From NCBI GenBank assembly GCA_905221605.1, contig CAJNDS010002115.1, positions 501,501 to 565,500 on the forward strand: a stretch of DNA of 64,000 bases, written 5' to 3'. This document shows positions 60,122 to 64,000 of the stretch, in pieces. Numbering within the stretch: the first letter of the stretch is position 1; every line of letters begins with the position of its first letter. Below the pieces are notes generated by a model, which was not told the origin of the DNA, did no database searches, and worked only from the letters and a program-made list of their open reading frames with translations. Position numbers and translations under genes: made by a program. Source of the stretch: Symbiodinium natans. Taxonomy: Eukaryota > Sar > Dinophyceae > Suessiales > Symbiodiniaceae.

Positions 60122-62191
60122 TCAGAAGCGTTAAAAGGCCAACCCAGGAAGCTGCTGACATCTCTGGGCCGCCCTCTGAGTGGGCCCAGGACGCTGCTCG
60201 AGGCAGGCCTCCAGGATGGCGATGTCTTGACCTTGGCGAAGCAGCCGGCTTCTTGGGCTTAGGGTTTAGGGTTTGGGGTTTAGGGTTTGGGGTTTGGGGT
60301 TTAGGGTTGAGGGTTTGGGGTTTAGGGTTTAGGGGCTTAGTAGTAGAGTATAAGGTCGCCTTTGACCTTTTTAAAGGGGCCTTAAAAACCCCTATATAGG
60401 TCACCTTTAACCTTCTTGGGGGCCTGAGAATCCCTATATAGAATCCCAAACATGAACCTTTGGTTTCCCTAAACCCTAAGCCCCAAACCCTAAACACCAA
60501 ACCCCAAACCCTAAACCCTAAACCCTAGGATGCTGGACAACGAAGGTTTCTCTGGCGGCTTCAGGGGCGGCCTTCGCCGCCATCCTGGGTGATGCTTTGT
60601 CGTACTTGGACAACATTTTTGCATTTTTTTGAGGGTTTAGTTAGGGTTTAGGGTTTAGGGTTTAGGGTTTAGGGTTTAGGGTTTAGGGTTTAGGGTTTAG
60701 GGTTTAGTGTTTAGGGTTTAGGGTTTAGGGTTTAGGTTTAGGGTTTAGGTTTAGGGCTTAGGGTAACCCAATGCGGAATGGAAAATTAAAGTTTCAATAT
60801 TCTCCCAACCATGAGCTAGGATGGGTCGGTCGTGACTTGGGGAGATCCAACAGCCGGAGGCGACAGTAGTCATGTGCCGTTGGTTTGCCCAGTGGTACCC
60901 CTTTTCCCCCGCTTTTTCTTTTTTGGTTCAAGGTTCCCTGATAAAGGAACCAACCCCCAAAAAAAGGTGCCCTGATTTTAACAGTGGTAGCCTTGTGCCC
61001 CCCCTTTTTTTGGTTTAAGGTTCCCTAAGAAAGGAACCAACCCCAAAAAAGGGTGCCCTTGATTATTCACATGGTTGCTGGGCTACCAAGGTGCAGAAGC
61101 AGCTGGTGAACGTGCAGCAGCTGCAAGCGTCCGACACAAGCTTTGCAGCCATCCTTGCCGATGGGGCGCTCGTCACGTGGGGCGGTGTTACAGAGGAAGA
61201 GGGGTGCGTTGCCGCCCCTACCAACCTAACGAATGTTGTGCAAGTGAAAGCTTCGGAAAGGGCATTTGCCGCCATCCTTGGTGACGGGTCTGTTGTAACC
61301 TGGGGTGCGCAGGAAAGTGGTGGTGACAGCAGCGCCGTCAATGGGCTCCTGCGGAATGTGCGGCAAGTTCAGGCCGCTCGATTTGCCTTCGCCGCCATTC
61401 TTGAAGATGGGAGAGTTGTGACCTGGGGCAACCAGTGGGGTGGGGGCAACAGCACCACCGTCAGTGAACAGCTGAAGTCTGTGCAGAAGATCCAGGCCTC
61501 CGCGAATGCTTTTGCTGCCATTCGGGCGGACGGATCAGTTGTGGCGTGGGGCAGTCCTGAGTTCGGCGGAGACAGCAGCTCAGTTCAGCATCTATTGAAG
61601 AACGTGAGGGAAGTGAAAGCAACTACTTCAGCCTTTGCTGCCATTAGGCTGGATGGATCGGTCGTGACCTGGGGATGCCCTAAGGAAGGTGGTGATAGCA
61701 CGGATGTCCAGGATCAGCTCCGCAATGTGCAGCAGATTCAGGCCTCTGCGTGCGGCTTTGCCGCCATTCTCAGTGACAAGTCCGTCGTGACCTGGAGGTC
61801 CGATTTCGGCGGTGACAGCCGGGCCGTGCAGAAGCTGCTCAAGAACGTGCGGAAGGTTCAAGCCAACACAGGTGCTTTTGCAGCCCTCCGTGAGGACGGG
61901 TCGGTCGTAACTTGGGGAGATCATCGCGGTGGCGGGAACAGCCGAAGTGTGCAGAAGCACTTGAGAAATGTACAGCACATCCAAGCTTCGAAGTATGCCT
62001 TCGCTGCCATCACCTCGGAGGGCCGGGCTGTAACCTGGGGGGACATCGCCAGTGTCTTGGAGGATGTTTGGCAAGTCCAGGCTTCGAACCATGCCTTCGC
62101 AGGTATCCGGAAGGACGGCTCCGTGCTTTCCTGGGGCTCCCCGCGCCTGGGAGGTGATAGCAGCGCCGTCCAGCAGCTCTTGAGCCTGTAG
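59885..62191 (+). CDS. Ubiquitin-like / RCC1-like repeat protein (gene span)
   Basis: Five exons join in phase: 59885-60011, 60126-60247, 60546-60590, 60820-60873 and 61091-62191 (stop TAG). The N-terminus is a ubiquitin-like fold (MSISLEVVLLSGKRKKLEVE ... TSLGRPL ... LLEAGLQDGDVLTL). It is followed by about ten repeats of roughly 45-52 residues with the consensus FAAI-x-x-DGSVVTWG ... GGDSS-x-VQ-x-x-L-x-NVQ-x-VQAS, a seven-bladed-propeller-like RCC1-type module. Proteins with this architecture are abundant in dinoflagellates and are often auto-annotated as HERC-type E3 ligases, but no HECT domain is present, so no enzymatic role is claimed. A likely role is protein binding, possibly linked to ubiquitin pathways. 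An extra 5' exon is possible: 59761-59848 encodes a coiled-coil-like stretch (QLEEVDRNMLHTEQRMRK) in another frame. Confidence 0.85.
60126..60247 (+). CDS. RCC1-like gene exon 2: ubiquitin-like domain, second half
   Basis: Acceptor TTCTCAG|AA, proposed donor CCG|GCTTCT (GC type). Encodes LLTSLGRPLSGPRTLLEAGL then QDGDVLTLAK. Confidence 0.75.
60349..60545. repeat. Family G element ending exactly at a splice acceptor
   Basis: GGTCGCCTTTGACCTTTTT and AACATGAACCTTTGG arms with CCCTAAA units, ending GGATGCTGGACAACGAAG; the final AAG is the acceptor of RCC1-like exon 3. Confidence 0.65.
60546..60590 (+). CDS. RCC1-like gene exon 3
   Basis: Acceptor ACGAAG|G, donor GGT|GATGCT (GA type). Encodes VSLAASGAAFAAILG, the start of the first RCC1-like repeat, which continues in exon 4 as DGSVVTWGD. 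Confidence 0.8.
60637..60765. repeat. TTTAGGG tract filling RCC1-like intron 3
   Basis: About 17 TTTAGGG units with a few variants; it occupies more than half of the 229-bp intron 60591-60819. Confidence 0.95.
60820..60873 (+). CDS. RCC1-like gene exon 4
   Basis: Acceptor GCTAG|G, donor CAT|GTGCCG. Encodes DGSVVTWGDPTAGGDSSH, joining to VQKQLVNVQQLQ in exon 5. Confidence 0.85.
60874..61090 (+). mobile_element. Introner: intron made of a double family-C inverted-repeat element
   Basis: The whole intron is family-C sequence. It begins GTGCCGTTGGTTTGCCCAGTGG-like (donor GT), contains two successive copies of the GGTTCAAGGTTCCCTGATAAA / GAACCAACCCCCAAAAAAAGG-type hairpin, and ends GGTTGCTGGGCTACCAAG with the acceptor AG as the last two bases. 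Exons on both sides join in frame within one repeat unit. Confidence 0.85.
61091..62191 (+). CDS. RCC1-like gene exon 5 (terminal)
   Basis: 366 codons holding nine RCC1-like units; the core is VVTWG in most, VAWG, VTWR or LSWG in three. Ends LQQLLSL-like with TAG at 62189-62191. Uninterrupted by introns or repeats, unlike the first four exons. Confidence 0.9.
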   Translation: MQKQLVNVQQLQASDTSFAAILADGALVTWGGVTEEEGCVAAPTNLTNVVQVKASERAFAAILGDGSVVTWGAQESGGDSSAVNGLLRNVRQVQAARFAFAAILEDGRVVTWGNQWGGGNSTTVSEQLKSVQKIQASANAFAAIRADGSVVAWGSPEFGGDSSSVQHLLKNVREVKATTSAFAAIRLDGSVVTWGCPKEGGDSTDVQDQLRNVQQIQASACGFAAILSDKSVVTWRSDFGGDSRAVQKLLKNVRKVQANTGAFAALREDGSVVTWGDHRGGGNSRSVQKHLRNVQHIQASKYAFAAITSEGRAVTWGDIASVLEDVWQVQASNHAFAGIRKDGSVLSWGSPRLGGDSSAVQQLLSL

Positions 62192-62567
62192 CTGCACTCT
62201 GAGCGGCGCGAGCAGCTGCACTACAGTGGCTGCACACGTGGTTTCGTGAGGATGCCAGGCACGTCATGATGTGCCCTGACGCTGGAAGTTTGTTGGCTTT
62301 TGGAGCCTTTGTGGTTCCATGTCGTGGGCTTGGTGCGTTCCTCGTGCTGCTGAGCAAAAAGGACTGTACACCCTACAGTGCCCTGCAGTGCCCCCCATGC
62401 GATACCATGGAGACACAGGCCCGAAAAGCTCTCAGCAAAGCCGCATGGAAGTTGCCACTGGGACATTTTACCACAAACTCTTGCAGCTGGCAGCTCCCAG
62501 CTTGGATCTAAACAAAAATCCGGTCAACCCCGAACGCCCTTTACCACCTTCATCCCAAATGGCAGTT

Positions 62568-62680
62568 TTCCGAAATTGGGGGTACCTTACTGGGGTACTT
62601 ATGATAAGGGAATCCCCACTAATTATTTGGGGGTCTTTTTGAGGGCTGCCCTATTGCCGTAATCCCCCAAATCCCGAAAT
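62568..62680. repeat. Inverted-repeat element, family E copy
   Basis: TTTTCCGAAATTGGGGGTAC and GCCGTAATCCCCCAAATCCCG-like ends; inner GGGGTACTTATGATAAGGG and GGGGGTCTTTTTGAGGG. Confidence 0.65.
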
Positions 62681-62728
62681 TCCTGGAACCACCACGCCAG
62701 AAAAGCTGAACATAGATACCTCGTAGTA

Positions 62729-62817
62729 GGTAACCTTTAACCTTTTTGGGGTAGTATAATCCCCTTAGAATCCCAAAGGTCAACCTTTAATTCCCCCCAG
62801 GTTGCTGGACAACTAAG
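62729..62817. repeat. Inverted-repeat element, family G copy 3
   Basis: GGTAACCTTTAACCTTTTTG and CAAAGGTCAACCTTTAATTCC, ending GTTGCTGGACAACTAAGG. No telomere-like insert, so this may be the cleanest copy. Confidence 0.75.
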
Positions 62818-62972
62818 GATAGACACAGGAGCCGTGCTTTTGTGACATTCGTTAGGCCTGTGCAGCCCTGAGGAGAAAACCCTGAACAGCTCATCGGAAG
62901 TTCAGGGTTCTACCCCTAAACCCTAAACCCTAAACCCTCAACCCTAAGCCCTAAACCCTATCGGGTAAAAAA

Positions 62973-63121
62973 CTTGAAGGTATCATGGGTAGTTATGAGA
63001 AGGGTTATGCAAGTACCCTAAATATGAGGTTTCAACCAGTGATAACTATAGTTACTGCATACGTATAAACCCTAAACCCTAAACCCTAAACCGCACTTTC
63101 AACTACCCATGAACCTCCAAG
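62973..63121. repeat. Family A element with internal CCCTAAA expansion
   Basis: CTTGAAGGTATCATGGGTAG and CTACCCATGAACCTCCAAG; CCCTAAA units are inserted in the right half, at the same relative place as in the copy at 39648-39845. Confidence 0.75.
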
Positions 63122-63275
63122 CAAGCCCTGCTATTAAGGGACTAAAGGAGAGACCCTTATAAGGGGCCTTAGGGGTTATTTAGGGGTTAAGGGTTTAGGG
63201 TTTTAAGGGACTGTATAATTAATACATAGACATATATATGTATATATGTATATACACAAATATATATATATATAT

Positions 63276-63319
<44 letters not shown>

Positions 63320-63514
63320 GCTATATAGGGGAACAAGACCAAGGGTCCCTTGTAGGGGTCCCTCCTTATACCTCTTAAGGCTCAACGGAGCCCCGGGCGG
63401 GGGATGAGAAGTTTGGGGTTTCAGGTGTTTGCCTGCCAGGCTCGAGCAGCACTGGTGCGTTCACAGACGCAGGGTTTGGGGGGTTTGGGGGTTTGGGGGT
63501 TTAGGGGTTTGGGG

Positions 63515-63570
63515 GTTTAGGGTTTAGGGTTTAGGGTTTAGGGTTTAGGGTTTAGGGTTTAGGGTTTAGG
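63515..63570. repeat. TTTAGGG tract
   Basis: About eight perfect TTTAGGG units, preceded by TTTGGGGG variants. Confidence 0.95.
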
Positions 63571-63863
63571 GGGGGTTCTCCAAACTTGCAGAGGTCAGCG
63601 CGGTCTTTGTTCAGCCACTTGAGCTGCACCTGGCTTCCTGAGGGATCTCCAGATCTGCTGAGCTCACGGATTCACCTTAACTACTCATAGTGTTCCATTA
63701 GGGTCCCTTTATAATTGTACTATATTAACCCCCCAAAGCCCTATTCTAACTGTGGAGGCCCCTGGAGCCTGAACTTCCGGAGCTTTGAGATACCCAAGCC
63801 CAAAACGCCCCCAAGACCCCAAAATCGGCCCTGCCGTGCGGGTTGTGGGGGTTGTGGGGGTTG

Positions 63864-63865
<2 letters not shown>

Positions 63866-63940
<75 letters not shown>
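63866..63940. repeat. Run of 75 G
   Basis: Uninterrupted G homopolymer. Either a real poly-G or an assembly/sequencing artefact. Confidence 0.95.
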
Positions 63941-63941
<1 letters not shown>

Positions 63942-64000
63942 GTCAAGGGGAGTGGGAGGTGTATGTGAGGGTGTATAGGGGGTGCGGGGAGGTTCTAGGG

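Larger units (their letters stand above)
62192..64000. other. Downstream region without a recognised gene
   Basis: After the RCC1-like stop, about 320 bp of non-repetitive sequence (probable 3' UTR), then family E (62568-62680), family G (62729-62817) and family A (62973-63121) elements, a TA microsatellite (63220-63315), telomere-like tracts and a long G run. Confidence 0.55.

Noticed and set aside
63715-63978. Poly-Gly and poly-Pro open frames
   Set aside because: They arise from the 75-G run.

Overview
The window reads as nuclear DNA of a dinoflagellate. Four independent signs point there. (1) Telomere-type heptamers (TTTAGGG/CCCTAAA) occur as dozens of short interstitial tracts on both strands. 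(2) A LINE-like retroelement begins at two back-to-back remnants of the dinoflagellate trans-spliced leader (3' end GGCTCAAG). (3) The exons I could join use GC and GA donors at least as often as GT, and 26 of 30 acceptors read AG|G. (4) The protein families fit: small EF-hand cation channels and a ubiquitin-like/RCC1-like repeat protein of a kind common in Symbiodiniaceae-type genomes. I cannot name the species.

Layout. 1-3.6 kb is telomere-like repeat with one candidate exon. 3.64-16.2 kb holds a voltage-gated cation channel (channel 1) in at least 16 tiny exons: S1-S6, pore, two EF-hands and the stop codon, all phase-compatible. Its introns carry telomere-like tracts, inverted-repeat elements and a dead tyrosine-recombinase fragment (7.4-7.7 kb, minus strand). 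16.2-21.1 kb has no recognisable gene and includes an AT-rich island. 21.12 to about 30.6 kb is a GC-rich non-LTR retrotransposon free of telomere-like tracts. It carries ORF1 (frameshifted in a C run), ORF2 (endonuclease plus reverse transcriptase), ORF3 (2OG-Fe(II) dioxygenase-like) and ORF4 (one membrane segment plus coiled coil), then a TGCATG-rich tail with a tandem repeat of about 147 bp. 30.6-50.7 kb is mostly repeats with scattered coding-like micro-exons that I could not join into a named gene. 50.7-58.9 kb holds a second voltage-gated channel (channel 2), S1 to the start of S6 in at least 10 exons; its C-terminus was not found. 59.9-62.2 kb holds the ubiquitin-like/RCC1-like gene (5 exons). 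The rest is repeats, ending near a run of 75 G.

The most interesting structure is the set of short non-autonomous inverted-repeat families (called A-G here) that fill the introns. Family A is mostly flanked by TA. Family B has 8-10 bp target-site duplications. Family C has termini CTTGGTAG...CTACCAAG, which offer a GT donor on one side and an AG acceptor on the other. One intron of the RCC1-like gene (60874-61090) is essentially nothing but a double family-C element. These look like introners: transposons that become introns. Telomere-like tracts and long G/C runs sit inside several of the same elements.

All recognised genes and the retroelement lie on the plus strand, as expected for dinoflagellate unidirectional gene arrays. 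Exon boundaries were chosen by eye to keep protein similarity and reading phase, and no transcript was consulted.
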